Source: Oscillospiraceae bacterium (GTDB lineage: Bacteria; Bacillota; Clostridia; Oscillospirales; Oscillospiraceae). From it: a stretch of DNA of 5,276 nucleotides. The stretch spans positions 1-5,276 of the forward strand of contig JAFOJR010000115.1 of the NCBI GenBank assembly GCA_017420125.1. The letters are read 5' to 3'. Below the pieces are notes generated by a model. That model saw only the letters and a program-made list of their open reading frames with translations. It searched no databases and had not been told where the DNA came from. Each line of letters starts with the position of its first letter. Position 1 is the first letter of the stretch. Made by a program: the position numbers and the translations under genes. Below are positions 4,489-5,276 of this stretch, in pieces.

Positions 4489-4978
4489 GCTCCGTGCCTC
4501 CCTCGTTTAGTTCCATATTCCTGTTCGAAGTTCCCACTTTTCTTGTTATCCATTTTATTTTATACCATCTATAGCAAGAAAGAAAGATGTTTTTCGCTTT
4601 TTCCTGAATTTTTTTCAATATAAACCAAATCCACTGTAATGGCTTTGCCAAAATATAGAACATTATTCCAATAAAATCTGCCACTTTGTATCCCAAAAAA
4701 AGAATCGGGCGGCTCAAAAGCAAAAAATACAGGCTGACACCGCCCACAATTCCCAACAGCATATAGATCCGAACCGTACCATCTCCTATTGTAAGTGCAT
4801 GAAAAAACACCATGGGAACTGAGAATACCCAAAACAAAATATCAAATACGCCGGTTAGTGGACGCCAGCGGCACCGTGCGCGGAAAATGCGCAGCACATC
4901 ATACAAAAACCCGATGCAACAGCCCAAAAGAAATGCACCCAGCAGCGCCATGACTTGGGCTTCTATGGAAATTTTCAT
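4298..4978 (-). CDS. yabQ: Spore membrane protein YabQ (C-terminal end uncertain)
   Basis: The 226-codon frame opens with a typical YabQ membrane domain: hydrophobic segments at about 8-28, 43-62, 70-90 and 96-121, with the conserved-looking GFLYDVLRIFR (23-33) and LFWVFSVPMVFFHAL (48-62). In Bacillus subtilis YabQ is made in the mother cell under sigma-E and is needed for normal spore cortex. It starts 3 nt after the yabP stop with no clear Shine-Dalgarno, so translational coupling is likely. From about residue 164 onward the frame overlaps divIC, and that tail (polar, Ser/Lys/Arg-rich, no membrane segment) looks like an out-of-frame reading of divIC. The real protein may be about 150-165 residues, with either a frameshift or a natural extension. 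The identity of the membrane domain is good; the 3' boundary is doubtful. Confidence 0.8.
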   Translation of the reverse strand: MKISIEAQVMALLGAFLLGCCIGFLYDVLRIFRARCRWRPLTGVFDILFWVFSVPMVFFHALTIGDGTVRIYMLLGIVGGVSLYFLLLSRPILFLGYKVADFIGIMFYILAKPLQWIWFILKKIQEKAKNIFLSCYRWYKIKWITRKVGTSNRNMELNEGGTEREVQTSGFFHKTDCFDSAGLYGHLPPDAARSDCVSSSAGKRTESSGSRASGKKRHTGTRYRKQ

Positions 4979-4981
4979 CGC

Positions 4982-5269
4982 TTAGCGAAACAAACGGGAA
5001 AAAAGGCTGCCATTGTCCCGTCGCTGATCTTCATACAACAACGCATCTATGGTTCCTTCTACGCTCAGTTCTCCGCCATCCAGGCTCAACTTATCAATAT
5101 GGAGCCCAGTTCCCCGAACCACCAAGGTTCCCCGCACTGTGTACATAACAATTGTCGTTTCATCAAAGCTCTCCACATCTTCCACCCCGGAAACCATCAG
5201 CCGCTCCCGTTCGTCCAAACTCAACCGATGAGCCAGATCGGAACGAATTCTCTTTTCTTCATATGCCAA
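4982..5269 (-). CDS. yabP: Sporulation protein YabP (start near window edge, may be partial)
   Basis: A 95-residue soluble protein with the YabP/YqfC fold pattern: RERLMVSGVEDVESFDETTI (21-40), VMYTVRGTLVVRGTGLHIDK (41-60) and LSLDGGELSVEGTIDALLY (61-79), then a basic tail. In Bacillus subtilis YabP acts in the mother cell with YabQ in spore coat and cortex formation and is transcribed by sigma-E. The likely start is a TTG at 5269, but the frame remains open to the window edge, only 7 nt away, so the ribosome-binding site cannot be seen and a slightly longer N-terminus is possible. The length fits the family. It is directly followed by yabQ, with 3 nt between genes. Confidence 0.88.
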   Translation of the reverse strand: MAYEEKRIRSDLAHRLSLDERERLMVSGVEDVESFDETTIVMYTVRGTLVVRGTGLHIDKLSLDGGELSVEGTIDALLYEDQRRDNGSLFSRLFR

Positions 5270-5276
5270 AATTACA

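Noticed and set aside
4569..4832. Alternative minus-strand frame inside yabQ after the 7-A tract near 4610
   Set aside because: Its amino acid sequence is unlike YabQ, while the main frame keeps a sensible membrane-protein pattern through the tract; the A-run is not in the phase needed for a classical -1 slippery site.

Overview
The window looks like chromosomal DNA of an endospore-forming Firmicute, most likely a Clostridia-type anaerobe. The evidence is the sporulation pair yabP/yabQ, the conserved order yabP-yabQ-divIC-yabR, a long-form ribosome hibernation factor with the Gram-positive C-terminal domain, and an oxygen-sensitive two-subunit (class I) fumarase gene. Every protein gene I can support lies on the minus strand, so gene order runs from high to low coordinates. 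I see no mobile element, CRISPR array, tRNA or rRNA gene.

Region 1 (about 5276-3715) is the sporulation/division block. It holds yabP, then yabQ 3 nt later, then divIC, whose GTG start lies inside the long yabQ frame, then yabR (an S1-domain RNA-binding protein) after a short gap with a hairpin. It ends at a 13-bp inverted repeat just past yabR. YabP and YabQ act on the forming spore envelope. DivIC is a divisome membrane protein. YabR probably binds ribosomes or RNA.

Region 2 (3714-3424) is intergenic. It carries what looks like an independent plus-strand small RNA gene of about 128 nt: a near-consensus promoter, a foldable body and a GC-rich hairpin followed by seven T. Its -10 element overlaps a perfect TATAAT on the minus strand that could serve the fumarase gene.

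Region 3 (3405-1746) contains the fumarase alpha subunit, with no beta-subunit gene beside it and a perfect 26-bp tandem duplication across its stop codon. Next comes hpf with its own extended -10 promoter and a structured leader, closed by an intrinsic terminator.

Region 4 (1745-1) contains a stand-alone dihydrolipoyl dehydrogenase. A 154-nt gap with a 10-bp dyad follows, then the first 41 codons of a flavin-binding pyridoxamine-phosphate-oxidase-like protein cut by the window edge. These last genes are central or redox metabolism and do not form one obvious pathway. The most promising item for new biology is the plus-strand RNA. The fumarase 3' duplication and the yabQ/divIC overlap are the other items to check.
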